This document shows, piece after piece, positions 26,243 through 34,736 of a stretch of DNA of 45,475 bases. This stretch comes from Planctomycetota bacterium. Its GTDB lineage: Bacteria; Planctomycetota; Planctomycetia; Pirellulales; Pirellulaceae. The notes beneath the pieces were generated by a model. It did not search any database and had not been told where the DNA came from. It worked only from the letters and a program-made list of their open reading frames with translations. Position 1 is the first letter of the stretch. Each line of letters begins with the position of its first letter. Made by a program: the position numbers and the translations under genes. The stretch lies in the NCBI GenBank assembly GCA_029259935.1, contig JAJDEH010000404.1, positions 1 through 45,475 of the forward strand, written 5' to 3'.

Positions 26243-28834
26243 TTACTGAAGAATGAGAATATCCACCGGCTCCAGGCCGGGAACACCGTAGTCGGCGCGA
26301 AGCGTGAAAGTTGGTTTGTGAGTCTCTAGGAATCTGATTTCATTCAGCGCTTGCTTAACGCCTTCCTTGGCCTTCGTGACCGACGCGAGTTGGTCATTGG
26401 TCGCTTGAATTTCTTTTTTTAGTTGCTCCTTGGTCAGAGGCGGCGTTTGATTGATGTATTTGGCCGGGTTTTTCTCGCGATCCTGCAGAGTTTCCTTCTT
26501 ACCATTCAGCATCCCTATGCTCTTATCGAGCTTGGCAATCTGGTCGCTGAGCTGTTCATTCAGTCTCTTCAAATTGGAATACGAAAGAGAATGCGATTTC
26601 GAGAACACCCAAGATGCACCACTTCGTTCTGGAAAGTAAATTTGCTTGTGCAATTCACTGACGAGCCTCCCATCTTTCTTCTCCAGTTTTATGCCAAAAG
26701 ACACTGCGGGTTCTTCATCTCCTTTGCGTGCTGGCTTACGCGCCCGTAGATGGTACGCGGTGTGCCACCTTGTATCGCCCGCCTGCACGGGAACAACATC
26801 AAAAGCAGGCTTTGCCAACTTTTTAGCAGATGTAGAGACAACCCAACTCAAATGTTCGTCTTCCGGCAGAGCGGTCGGAATCGGCACCACGGTCATTCCG
26901 AGTCTTTCATTTCCTTTGTCGTCCGGGCGAAGGGGGTTTGAGAGACGACAGAACTTGAAGTGCCGTTCACTCAACGAAACCTTAAGGACGCACCAACGCA
27001 GCCCTTTGAACAAATCTTGAAAGCTATAGACTTTTTCGATCTGGTCCAAATCCCATTGAAACAACAGCTTGTTATCCATCAATCGAAAAAACGCAATCGC
27101 GACGGAACCGTCGCCGCTTTTGTTCTGAGACCATCTCACGGTCCACTTTTCGGGTGTTTCGTTTGCAACTTTCTTGAATGTTAGCGTATCGCCCCCCTCG
27201 AAGGTGCCCAGCCCGATCAATTCCAAGTCAATTTCGTTGGGTACGTCAACCGCGATCTCCCTTTCGATGTCGACAAGGGACGTGCGGTTGCCGGAGGAGA
27301 GTTCTGACAGGGGGATAATCGCCGGCAACGCATTAAGGCGATCAATATCATCCTGGCTAGACTCTTTGTTGGTGTCGGTGGTTTCTCCTTCGGAATGGTG
27401 ACCAGTTGAATCGGCTGTTGGCTGCGACTCACCAACTTTTTTGGCCGTCTTATCCAGATCATCGCCTTCGTTCGTCGTCTCTTTCTTGGGCTCGTGCGGA
27501 TTCGCCTTTTCTGGAGAACCTTCTGGCACCGAGGTGGAGATGTCCTTGGTGGATTTTGGACCCCCGACTACTTCCGTCGGTGGCGCTGATGGTTCCGGGA
27601 CGCTGGTTTCCAACACGGTCATGTCCGGGCGTGACCAATTCCGGCCCATGTAAAACGCGCCGCCGGCGATGGCCCCGATGAGCAATGTGGTGGCCAAAAA
27701 AATCAGCGACGAATTGAACACGAACCGTGATCGCCCGCTGCGTTGTATAGGTGGCTCATTTGGCTCGTGTTTGTCGAATTGCCGAGTTCGATTGGGAACG
27801 GCAGGCGGGGCCAGGCGCAATCCATTGGAGGCACTCTCTAATGCTGCGGGAGCGGCTGTTGAAATGGGAATGGACTGTCCAATCGCAGGCACCGATTGCG
27901 GCACGTAGGGGACCGATTGCGTGGGCGTGGCGGCATGCGGCTCCGCCGTTCCTGTCTTGGGAGGCGGCGGCGTGGACTGGGGCAATGGCGGTGTCGCGAT
28001 GGTTGCCGCGTGGACGTCGTGTTGAAGTTTACCCGTGCGCGCGGCGGTAACGAGCGGGCTATCTGGCGGCCGGCCCAACTCGGTCGCCAAGTCGACGCGA
28101 ACTTGGCGATGGTCGCGACGCAGTTGCTCGGCTTCCTTGGTCTGGTCGAGGTAGAATCGTAGCGCGCAGGACGTGCCCGGTGGCAACGAGGTGAAGTAGG
28201 TGCTGAAGGTTGTGCCCCATCTTGCCGAGGATGGCAGCAACGAAAAGACTTCGTTGACCAGTGCCAGCGTGTCGGTGCGCTGCGGCACAATGACGGATAC
28301 GGGCTGGAGACGGTTCCGCAATAGATGGTCGGCGATGTGGCCGGCCCAACCCGCGTCGCCCGCTGCCGCTTGCCATGCTTGGCACGGCTTGAGCGGAATT
28401 TCGCTCGTAGGAAGCGAAGAGGATTGTCTGGGCGGTAGGTAGGCGACCGTGCCGTCCCAACCATCTTGGCAGATACCGTCGTGGCTGATCAGCCAGGCGG
28501 GGCCGCCCATGGGCAACACGTCTTTCGTCAGGGCGACATGATGGGCCAGCTTGTTCGTGCGGCCCGTATGTTCCCGCCTGATATCCGCGATGCGGGACAG
28601 CACGTGGTAAGTCTCGACACCGACTTGGATCGTGGCATGACGGTAGTTGACCGGATTGGCGGCAGCGCGCGGATCGTGAACGTCGAAAGGATGTTTGTAA
28701 CCGCTCAGCTTCTCCAGCGCCGACGTCATGTTGGGCGTCATGCCCTCGGTGCTTTGCACGGTGCAAAAACCTCCTCCTCCGCCTTTGCGCAGTCCGCGAC
28801 CGTCGTGTGAAGTGTAGAGTAGTTCCTGAATCAC
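26243..28834 (-). CDS. GAP1-N2-like GTPase-associated adaptor with one membrane span
   Basis: An 863-residue protein. The first about 270 residues (MIQELLYTSHDGRGLRKGGG and, further on, THxxARxxxxxYYHVLSRI-like positions such as ETYHVLSRIADIRREHTGR) match what I remember of the GTPase-associated protein 1 N-terminal domain, type 2. A proline-rich linker (about 275-345) leads to a membrane span (about 371-396), then an acidic linker and a beta-rich domain. A long coiled coil at about 760-830 (NLKRLNEQLSDQIAKLDKS) precedes the C-terminus. The start is GTG 28834 directly after the GTPase stop (TAAGTG), with AAGGAG eight bases upstream. This couples it tightly to the GTPase, which it probably binds. 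Domain naming is from memory. Confidence 0.8.
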   Translation of the reverse strand: MIQELLYTSHDGRGLRKGGGGGFCTVQSTEGMTPNMTSALEKLSGYKHPFDVHDPRAAANPVNYRHATIQVGVETYHVLSRIADIRREHTGRTNKLAHHVALTKDVLPMGGPAWLISHDGICQDGWDGTVAYLPPRQSSSLPTSEIPLKPCQAWQAAAGDAGWAGHIADHLLRNRLQPVSVIVPQRTDTLALVNEVFSLLPSSARWGTTFSTYFTSLPPGTSCALRFYLDQTKEAEQLRRDHRQVRVDLATELGRPPDSPLVTAARTGKLQHDVHAATIATPPLPQSTPPPPKTGTAEPHAATPTQSVPYVPQSVPAIGQSIPISTAAPAALESASNGLRLAPPAVPNRTRQFDKHEPNEPPIQRSGRSRFVFNSSLIFLATTLLIGAIAGGAFYMGRNWSRPDMTVLETSVPEPSAPPTEVVGGPKSTKDISTSVPEGSPEKANPHEPKKETTNEGDDLDKTAKKVGESQPTADSTGHHSEGETTDTNKESSQDDIDRLNALPAIIPLSELSSGNRTSLVDIEREIAVDVPNEIDLELIGLGTFEGGDTLTFKKVANETPEKWTVRWSQNKSGDGSVAIAFFRLMDNKLLFQWDLDQIEKVYSFQDLFKGLRWCVLKVSLSERHFKFCRLSNPLRPDDKGNERLGMTVVPIPTALPEDEHLSWVVSTSAKKLAKPAFDVVPVQAGDTRWHTAYHLRARKPARKGDEEPAVSFGIKLEKKDGRLVSELHKQIYFPERSGASWVFSKSHSLSYSNLKRLNEQLSDQIAKLDKSIGMLNGKKETLQDREKNPAKYINQTPPLTKEQLKKEIQATNDQLASVTKAKEGVKQALNEIRFLETHKPTFTLRADYGVPGLEPVDILILQ

Positions 28835-30172
28835 TTAGCCCGCTCCTTGGAAGAAGTTGGGCGGCCATTTGCCCTCTTCGACCGACGCGTCTTGTTCGAC
28901 GGTCACGGCAGGCGCGGCGCGCGTGATGACGGGGACCAATTCGCACTTGGCCCGGCTGATCGCATACAACAACGGAACATCCGACCAAATCGGACTGATT
29001 TGATTGGGACGCACGCCCAACAGCCCTTGGTCAAGCTCGGGTGAACAGCCTTGTGGACTGGCGGGAATGAAGGTCACGTCGTCGCAAAAATTCTCGACCG
29101 CCGCCACGACTTCAGGAGCATTCTCAAGCAAAATGCGCCGCACTTCGCTGGAAACCTCATCGATCATGGAACGGTTGATCGCCATAAAGCCATCGTTCGC
29201 CAGCCGATAGGGGGCAATCTTTTGCAAATCGTATTTCGGCATCAGGGCCCGCCACACGTCGTACTTGTTAACCACCACAATCAGCGGCCGGTCGAACCGT
29301 TCGTGTTGCGCCAAATTGGCTTTCTGCCGAATTCGCTTGGCCGCTTCGATGATCACCACATCTTGGCGAAACGTTTGAAAGTCGGTGTGCAGTTGTGGAT
29401 CGCTGGAAATCTGCCGGCACTGATTGCGAAAGCCGGCGTGTTGCAGCGGATCGAATACATAGATTAGCGCTTCGGAAAGTGCCAGGTGGTCGGTGGCCGG
29501 GCTGCGCTCCGATTCCAGCTTCGGCTGAAAGTGCTCGCCCGCATTGTCGTACAGGCACAGCGCTCGCGACACGCGTCGCACATCGTTCCGTTGGGTCATG
29601 ACCGGATGGCTGGGGCCCGGTTGCATGGCGAAAACAAAGGGCCGGGCAAACAGTTCTTGCCGCGTGCCGTAGTCGACCATCTGATAAAGCTCGCCGTCTT
29701 CCTCCGTCTTGGGAATGGCCACGAATTGTTCGGGACGGTCGCTGAGAAAGAGTTTCTTTTCGTAATCGGTGATGATTTGGTTGGCGACCGGGTCGGCATC
29801 CATGAAGTTAATATGAAACGCTCGCAATCGCTTGCGAGTCTCCCAGATCGACGATGCAAAAAAATACGACTTGCCGGAACTGGGTGCACCGATGATCGAG
29901 ATGAATAGAGGCGTCAGTTCGATCAGAATTCGGGGGACCGGCAAGTGGCAGGCGGGACAGGCCAGTGTCTGGCATCGCATCCCTTTCGCATCAAGTGCAA
30001 ACCCTTCCGGGTCGAAGCGGCTAGGCAGAAATCGTTTCTGTGCGTCATCGCCCAAAAATGCATCGCCCCGCAGATCCGGGTGCGAGGAAACCCATTCCAA
30101 ATCGCCCGGATTTGACTCCGCCCAGCAATTAGGACAGGTGATCCGCACGCGTATGTCGAGCCGCGTCTTCAT
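28835..30172 (-). CDS. Zinc-ribbon P-loop GTPase, DO-GTPase2-like
   Basis: A 445-residue cytoplasmic protein. A zinc ribbon is formed by Cys13/Cys16 and Cys72/Cys75 (ITCPNC and ACPAC). The GTPase core has Walker A GAPSSGKS at 95-102, the Walker-B/G3 position in LCLYDNAGEHF (Asp209), and the guanine-specificity motif NKYD at 302-305. This order resembles the double-GTPase type 2 group described with biological-conflict systems, as I recall it. It is the first gene of the operon, with a GGGGGG ribosome site four bases before ATG 30172. The next gene begins at its stop. It likely senses GTP state and drives the membrane partners; the trigger is unknown. Confidence 0.85.
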   Translation of the reverse strand: MKTRLDIRVRITCPNCWAESNPGDLEWVSSHPDLRGDAFLGDDAQKRFLPSRFDPEGFALDAKGMRCQTLACPACHLPVPRILIELTPLFISIIGAPSSGKSYFFASSIWETRKRLRAFHINFMDADPVANQIITDYEKKLFLSDRPEQFVAIPKTEEDGELYQMVDYGTRQELFARPFVFAMQPGPSHPVMTQRNDVRRVSRALCLYDNAGEHFQPKLESERSPATDHLALSEALIYVFDPLQHAGFRNQCRQISSDPQLHTDFQTFRQDVVIIEAAKRIRQKANLAQHERFDRPLIVVVNKYDVWRALMPKYDLQKIAPYRLANDGFMAINRSMIDEVSSEVRRILLENAPEVVAAVENFCDDVTFIPASPQGCSPELDQGLLGVRPNQISPIWSDVPLLYAISRAKCELVPVITRAAPAVTVEQDASVEEGKWPPNFFQGAG

Positions 30173-30211
30173 AGACCCCCCCTATTTGATACCCCCTGAA
30201 TGAGCAGGGTC

Positions 30212-30241
30212 ACTATATGCTACCAGATAGCCCTGGGCCAA
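30212..30241 (-). promoter_or_regulatory. Probable sigma70-type promoter of the GTPase operon
   Basis: On the minus strand a -35 TTGGCC and a -10 TATAGT are separated by 18 bases. Transcription would start near 30205, about 33 nt before the GTPase start codon. Just downstream is the small hairpin CCCTG-N6-CAGGG (30194-30209). Only four of six -35 bases match, so confidence is moderate. Confidence 0.45.
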
Positions 30242-30318
30242 TAAAGTTATTGAAGCTTTCGAGAGTAAAATGCCCTGATTCAACGCCAGCGGGACCACCT
30301 GGGCCCCTGCTTAACAAG

Positions 30319-30365
30319 GAAGTCGCTTCGACTTCTGCCCCCTGACCAAGGGGGAGCTAGAGGGG
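30319..30365. repeat. Double-hairpin repeat
   Basis: A perfect 7-bp hairpin GAAGTCG-CTT-CGACTTC (30319-30335) is followed by a 6-bp GC hairpin CCCCCT-GACCA-AGGGGG (30338-30354) and a third G-run (AGGGGG) that could compete for pairing. No T-run follows on either side, so it is unlikely to be a simple terminator. Its C5/G5 design resembles dispersed palindromic repeats of many genomes; only one copy is seen here. Confidence 0.6.
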
Positions 30366-30548
30366 GTCGCTCGAGCCATCTCATTCGCTACTTACGAAAT
30401 GACGGACGCAGCCGCATTCCGCTGGTGGAAATTTTGACACCCTGAACCGAATTTTAACGAGCGAATTCTTGCCATAGTGGTTTGGATTACATACACTAGG
30501 TGCGATTTCAATCGAGTAGTGGCACGCGGTAGCAGGAGGTTTTCCGTC

Positions 30549-30779
30549 ATGTCGAATGCCTACTTTATTCAAGAATGTCCGACTTGCGGACGGCAACTAC
30601 AAGTGCGAGTGACCTATCTAGGAAAGACAGTTGCCTGCAAACATTGCCAAGGCCAGTTCGTGGCCAGCGATCCCGACAACCAACCAGCAACATCTCCGCA
30701 TCAATCGGGAGTGGTACTGCTGGATCGGGTTGAGGAACTGATTGCGACGGCGGACGATTGGCGCAGGCGGCCTCGCTAG
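30549..30779 (+). CDS. Small zinc-ribbon protein
   Basis: A 76-residue protein with one zinc ribbon at its N-terminus: CPTCGRQLQVRV and ACKHCQGQF give a CxxC...CxxC pattern. The same ribbon commonly opens larger planctomycete proteins that I cannot name, so this may be a stand-alone version or a remnant of one. AGGAGG lies nine bases before ATG 30549, supporting expression. The remainder (VVLLDRVEELIATADDWRRR) forms a short charged helix. It converges with msrP, 41 nt apart. Function unknown; binding of nucleic acid or protein is possible. Confidence 0.75.
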   Translation: MSNAYFIQECPTCGRQLQVRVTYLGKTVACKHCQGQFVASDPDNQPATSPHQSGVVLLDRVEELIATADDWRRRPR

Positions 30780-30820
30780 ATGACCTGCACCGCCGAGTTC
30801 GCATTCGAGGCGCTGCCTGT

Positions 30821-31813
30821 CTAGGTCTTGTACAGGTGGCCCACGTACTGGTCGTAACCGTTCAGGTAAGACGTCAGATAGGTCTTTTCGGTTCCCAGCA
30901 TCCATTCCATTTTTTGCGACCATGGAACGGCAACGTTCGGGTCAACGTTGGATTGAAACGGATAAGCGCGTGGATTGAGGGTCGTCCAAAATGTGTTGGG
31001 TTCTTCCGCGACCAATTCGATCCGGTCAATCGACTTGATCGACTTGTAACCGTATTTCCACGGGACGACCAATCGCAGGGGCGCGCCGTGTTGTTTCAGC
31101 AGCGGCTTGCCAAACATCCCCGTGGCCAGCAACGTCAAGTCGTTGGCCGCTTCCGGCAGGGTAAGCCCTTCGGTATAAGGCCAGGGCACCGACGTGTCTT
31201 GCTGACGCGTTGCTTGTCGCGGCCGGTGAAATGAAACGAATCGAACGTGGGTCGCTTCAGCCAAGGGATCGGCATCCTTGAGCAGACGCGCCAAGGGAAT
31301 CCCAGTCCACGGAACGGCCATGGCCCAGGTTTCGACGCAGCGATGTCGATACTGCCGCTCGGTGAACTCATCCGCGTATCGTTGCAGCAAAACTTCCAAA
31401 TCCAAGTGGAGGGGGTTGCGACAAAGTCCATCGATCGTCAATCGCCACGGCCAGGGCTGGAAGGGTCCGACATGACGCCAGGTCGACTTGCCGCGGCCGA
31501 ATTCGTAGAAGTTCGTATATTGGGCGGCCTCGGCGCGATCCGTCTCGGTGCGCCCGTATTTGAATCGACCGTCGCGGTCTGCTGGAAAGATCTTGCTTGC
31601 CGACGTCGGCTGAAAACCTGATGCTCCCGCCTCCAGCACCGCTTGTTCACTCACGCCGAATTCACGATAGGCCCAGTATCCCGCGCCCCCAACGACGGCC
31701 ACACCCGCTCCAACACCCGCGGCGCGCAGCCAACGCCGCCGGTTCAAAACGACTTTCTCAGGTGTCTCGCCGCCAGCTTGGGGCTGAAGCGGATCAGACT
31801 TGTGAACGAACAT
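30821..31813 (-). CDS. msrP: Protein-methionine-sulfoxide reductase catalytic subunit, MsrP
   Basis: A 330-residue periplasmic molybdoenzyme that reduces methionine sulfoxide in exported proteins. The Tat signal (LNRRRWLRAAGVGAG) is clear. The molybdopterin domain shows HRCVETWAMAVPWTGIPL, with Cys as the likely Mo ligand, and LRLVVPWKYGYKSIKSI. Length is close to the E. coli protein (about 334 residues). ATG 31813 was chosen over an upstream one at 31870 because it puts the Tat motif near the N-terminus. No gene for the membrane haem partner MsrQ is adjacent, so electrons must come from elsewhere. Confidence 0.93.
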   Translation of the reverse strand: MFVHKSDPLQPQAGGETPEKVVLNRRRWLRAAGVGAGVAVVGGAGYWAYREFGVSEQAVLEAGASGFQPTSASKIFPADRDGRFKYGRTETDRAEAAQYTNFYEFGRGKSTWRHVGPFQPWPWRLTIDGLCRNPLHLDLEVLLQRYADEFTERQYRHRCVETWAMAVPWTGIPLARLLKDADPLAEATHVRFVSFHRPRQATRQQDTSVPWPYTEGLTLPEAANDLTLLATGMFGKPLLKQHGAPLRLVVPWKYGYKSIKSIDRIELVAEEPNTFWTTLNPRAYPFQSNVDPNVAVPWSQKMEWMLGTEKTYLTSYLNGYDQYVGHLYKT

Positions 31814-32284
31814 GGGTAGGCAATGGGGTGCTGAAGGAAGTGCAGAATGATAACGCCGTTTCCCCTGCATTACATCGTAGCCCTAGTCGACGGCCACGAA
31901 TAGAATGAATTGGGAAGGGGCTGTTGGCCTTGAGTGCGGAGTCCGGGTTTTCTCGCAAATCCGCCATAGGTTCCAATCCGCCGTATGTTACAAGCCTGCA
32001 AGTGCGCCGCTTTGGAACTTCAGGCACTAGCCGCATTGTCGGCTGCGACGGTATAATGTAGTCAAGGACAATGGGCAGTTCACTGGGCAGTTGCTTGCGT
32101 TCGTCACGGACGCCCTCAAACGCTGTACAATCATTTGAATGGCACGATCGCGTTAGGCACTTCGTGTTGCCCCACTTGATTCACCCAACGGAAAAATTTC
32201 TTGGGCCGAGGATTAGGGCAGTGCATCGCCGCCCTGTTGCCTGTTTGGCCGTCCCGTACAACGAACCTTTTGCATCCACTTGAA
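31814..32284. other. Divergent intergenic region, msrP / pabA
   Basis: These 471 bases hold no gene. A perfect -10 hexamer TATAAT lies at 32052-32057 on the plus strand, but no matching -35 sits 16-18 bases upstream. Just after it is an 8-bp direct repeat GGGCAGTT (about 32072 and 32084). It probably holds the promoters of both genes. Confidence 0.35.
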
Positions 32285-32944
32285 ATGATTTTGGTTATCG
32301 ACAACTACGACAGCTTCGTCTTCAACTTGGCTCGATATTTTCAGAGATTGGGCCAGTCGACTCGGGTCGTGCGCAATGACGAAATCACTTTGGAGGACGT
32401 CGAGGATATGAACCCACGGGCCATTGTGCTGTCGCCGGGACCGTGTGGCCCCAGCGAGGCCGGTCGGTCCATGGAGGTCGTGAAGGAATTCAGCGGGCGA
32501 GTCCCGATTCTGGGGATTTGTCTAGGCCATCAAGTCATCGCCGCGGCGCTGGGCGGAGAGATCGTGCGGTCCGCCGATCCCATGCATGGCCGCTGGAGCG
32601 AGGTTCGTCACAATGCCGCGGGTATATTCGCCGGCGTTCCCCTCAATTTCAAGGCGGGGCGATACCACAGCCTGGTGGTGAGCGAATCTAGCTTGCCTCC
32701 AGCACTAGAAGTCACCGCGAAGACGGTCGACGGTGCCGTGATGGGTATCCAACACCGAACACTGCCGATCGTGGGGCTGCAATTTCATCCCGAGTCGGTG
32801 TTGACCGAGTATGGCTATCAGTTGCTAGAAAACTTTTTAACTCTGGCAGGCATTCACTCGGCGGCAACGTGCCCGTCGCTCGATGACGAGCTGCGGCGTC
32901 CACCGGCAACGCCCGCTCTTCCCGATCAACCCGTCACCTTTTGA
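32285..32944 (+). CDS. pabA: Aminodeoxychorismate/anthranilate synthase glutaminase subunit
   Basis: A 219-residue class I glutamine amidotransferase that passes ammonia to a chorismate-using partner. The oxyanion/nucleophile motif GICLGHQ contains the catalytic Cys and FHPES the His-Glu pair; the start MILVIDNYDSFVFNLARY is the TrpG/PabA signature. Sequence alone cannot fix PabA against TrpG. The neighbours can: the stop is 14 nt before a DUF447 gene and a beta-RFAP synthase gene follows, so p-aminobenzoate for pterin synthesis is the likely product. ATG 32285 lies at the natural family start; a longer frame from 32201 has no support. It is the first gene of a three-gene unit. Confidence 0.9.
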   Translation: MILVIDNYDSFVFNLARYFQRLGQSTRVVRNDEITLEDVEDMNPRAIVLSPGPCGPSEAGRSMEVVKEFSGRVPILGICLGHQVIAAALGGEIVRSADPMHGRWSEVRHNAAGIFAGVPLNFKAGRYHSLVVSESSLPPALEVTAKTVDGAVMGIQHRTLPIVGLQFHPESVLTEYGYQLLENFLTLAGIHSAATCPSLDDELRRPPATPALPDQPVTF

Positions 32945-32958
32945 GCGGAGCTTTCTTT

Positions 32959-33558
32959 GTGATTCTGGAAGGTATCGTGACCACGATCAATGGAGACGGT
33001 TCGGTCAATATTTCACCGATGGGGCCGATCGTGGACCCGTCGATGAAGCATTTTATTCTGCGGCCGTATCAATCTTCGACGACCTACCATAACCTGAAGA
33101 GCAATCGCCAAGGCGTGCTGCACGTGACAGACGATGTCGAGCTGCTGGCACGAACGGCCGTGAACCGGCTTGACGACTTGCCTGAGATGTTCCCCGCGAA
33201 GCAGATCGACGGGCAAGTGCTGGCGGACGCTTGCCGCTGGTATGAGTTGCGTGTCGCCGAGCTGAACGATGACGAACCGCGAACGCGCATCGAATGCGAA
33301 GTATTGCACGCCGGGCAAATTCGCGACTTCTTCGGATTCAATCGCGCCAAACACGCGGTACTCGAAGCGGCGATACTAGCGACCAGGACTGACTTCCTCC
33401 CACCCCAGCAGATTCTCGAGCAATTCGAGCAGTTGGCGATCATCGTGGAAAAGACGGCAGGCGAACAGGAACGCGCGGCATTCTCGTTCCTTGATGACCA
33501 TGTACGCGGCGTCCTAGATCAAAAAACTCGGAAACTGGAATGCGAACGAAGTGAATAA
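32959..33558 (+). CDS. DUF447 protein, H4MPT-linked
   Basis: A 199-residue DUF447 protein. The family is found in archaea and in bacteria with tetrahydromethanopterin-linked C1 metabolism, including planctomycetes; its exact step is not established to my knowledge. The N-terminus (LEGIVTTINGDGSVNISPMGP) and the flavin-reductase-like strand pattern (HFILRPYQSSTTYHNL) suggest an FMN-binding split-barrel relative. GTG 32959 has GGAG nine bases upstream; a TTG at 32941 would overlap the pabA stop. Its own stop overlaps the start of the next gene by eight bases, indicating a single operon with pabA and beta-RFAP synthase. Confidence 0.87.
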   Translation: MILEGIVTTINGDGSVNISPMGPIVDPSMKHFILRPYQSSTTYHNLKSNRQGVLHVTDDVELLARTAVNRLDDLPEMFPAKQIDGQVLADACRWYELRVAELNDDEPRTRIECEVLHAGQIRDFFGFNRAKHAVLEAAILATRTDFLPPQQILEQFEQLAIIVEKTAGEQERAAFSFLDDHVRGVLDQKTRKLECERSE

Positions 33559-34582
33559 GGTTCCGCAAGAAACGTCAGATCAAGAACGCGTCGAAGTGAC
33601 CGCGCCTAGCCGTTTGCACTTCGGTCTGATGTCGTTTGGCCATCCCAACCAAAGGCAATTCGGCGGCGTGGGGCTGATGATCGACCAGCCAAGCGTGCGG
33701 CTCGAAGTGACCGCCTGCCCCGCTTTTCGCGCAAGCGGTCCCCATTCCGAGCGTGTCGAATCGCTCGCCAGAAGTTGGGCTGACTTTCACGCGCTCGAGG
33801 AAATCCCCGCCTGCCATTTGCGAGTTGACGGTATTCCACCGCTGCATACAGGCCTGGGCGTGGGCACGCAATTGGGCCTCTCCGTGGCGGCTGGATTGAC
33901 AGCCTTTCACAAATTTACCATGCCGTCGCCATCGGAATTGGCGATCAGTGTGGGCCGCGGCGCGCGATCGGCCGTTGGAACACACGGCTTCGGACAAGGC
34001 GGTCTGATTGCCGAAGGCGGGAAGCTTGCCGGCGAGCGGATCTCGCCCCTCGACTGCCGCCTCGCCGTACCGGAAGCGTGGCGGTTTGTCATGATCTGTC
34101 CGCGGACGTTCGTTGGGTTGTCGGGCGATTCAGAACGCCAAGCATTTTCCGCGCTGCCCTCGATTCCGGCAGAGCGAACTTTGCTCCTGCAAGCCGAAGC
34201 GCGCGATCACCTGCTGCCCGCGGCGGTGCGTCACGATTTTCGGCAGTTTAGCGAAAGCCTGTATCGCTATGGCCGTGGGTCGGGTGAGTGTTTTGCCGAG
34301 CAACAAGGTGGACCTTACAACGGACCGCTGCTAACGAATATCGTGGAAACGATTCGTGGCTTGGGAGTCCAAGGCGTCGGGCAAAGTTCCTGGGGCCCCA
34401 CGATCTATTGTGTTTTGGAGAGCGAAGCGACGGCGCGGGCCTTAGGTACACGGCTGGAAAGTGAGTATTCCAAAGATGAGTTTCGCGTGTGGCTGTCGGC
34501 ACCGAATAATAAGGGAGTTCATATTCAGGTCACGAATCCTTCCACAAACGTTGATTCATCGCGAACCCACAGTCTGTGTTGA
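33551..34582 (+). CDS. Beta-ribofuranosylaminobenzene 5'-phosphate synthase
   Basis: Catalyses the first committed step of tetrahydromethanopterin synthesis, joining a p-aminobenzoate-type acid to phosphoribosyl diphosphate. The 343-residue protein belongs to the GHMP kinase fold. It has APSRLHFGLMSFG at the N-terminus, the Gly-rich loop TGLGVGTQLGLSVAAGL and GVGQSSWGPTIYC near the C-terminus, all family features. GTG 33551 overlaps the DUF447 stop by eight bases. With pabA upstream, the order supplies the substrate and then uses it. It ends the unit; pdxJ begins 146 bases later. Confidence 0.92.
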   Translation: MNKVPQETSDQERVEVTAPSRLHFGLMSFGHPNQRQFGGVGLMIDQPSVRLEVTACPAFRASGPHSERVESLARSWADFHALEEIPACHLRVDGIPPLHTGLGVGTQLGLSVAAGLTAFHKFTMPSPSELAISVGRGARSAVGTHGFGQGGLIAEGGKLAGERISPLDCRLAVPEAWRFVMICPRTFVGLSGDSERQAFSALPSIPAERTLLLQAEARDHLLPAAVRHDFRQFSESLYRYGRGSGECFAEQQGGPYNGPLLTNIVETIRGLGVQGVGQSSWGPTIYCVLESEATARALGTRLESEYSKDEFRVWLSAPNNKGVHIQVTNPSTNVDSSRTHSLC

Positions 34583-34700
34583 GGTCCTTGAATTACGCCA
34601 CACATCACAACGGCAAATCACAACGGCGAACCGCACCTGAAATTCGCAATTTGGCGTGGTCGCCCACGCCACTCAAGATAGCCGAGACGGCCGCGCCACT

Positions 34701-34736
34701 ATGAACAGAATGAATGTCGAGGAGAATGATGGCTGA
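34701..34736 (+). CDS. Possible 11-codon leader reading frame before pdxJ
   Basis: ATG 34701 opens a reading frame of 11 codons ([11 protein letters not shown]) whose TGA overlaps the pdxJ start region (ATGATGGCTGA). It has no clear ribosome site and may simply be fortuitous. If translated it would bring ribosomes to the pdxJ start, whose own GAGGAG is only four bases away. Confidence 0.25.
   Translation: MNRMNVEENDG

Larger units (their letters stand above)
30173..30548. other. Divergent region between GTPase operon and zinc-ribbon gene
   Basis: This 376-base region carries the operon promoter, a double hairpin at 30319-30365 and the ribosome site of the zinc-ribbon gene (AGGAGG, nine bases before 30549). 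No further gene is seen. Confidence 0.4.

Noticed and set aside
34604..34627. An 11-bp direct repeat (ATCACAACGGC) before pdxJ.
   Set aside because: Two copies only, no dyad symmetry and no known regulator; probably chance.
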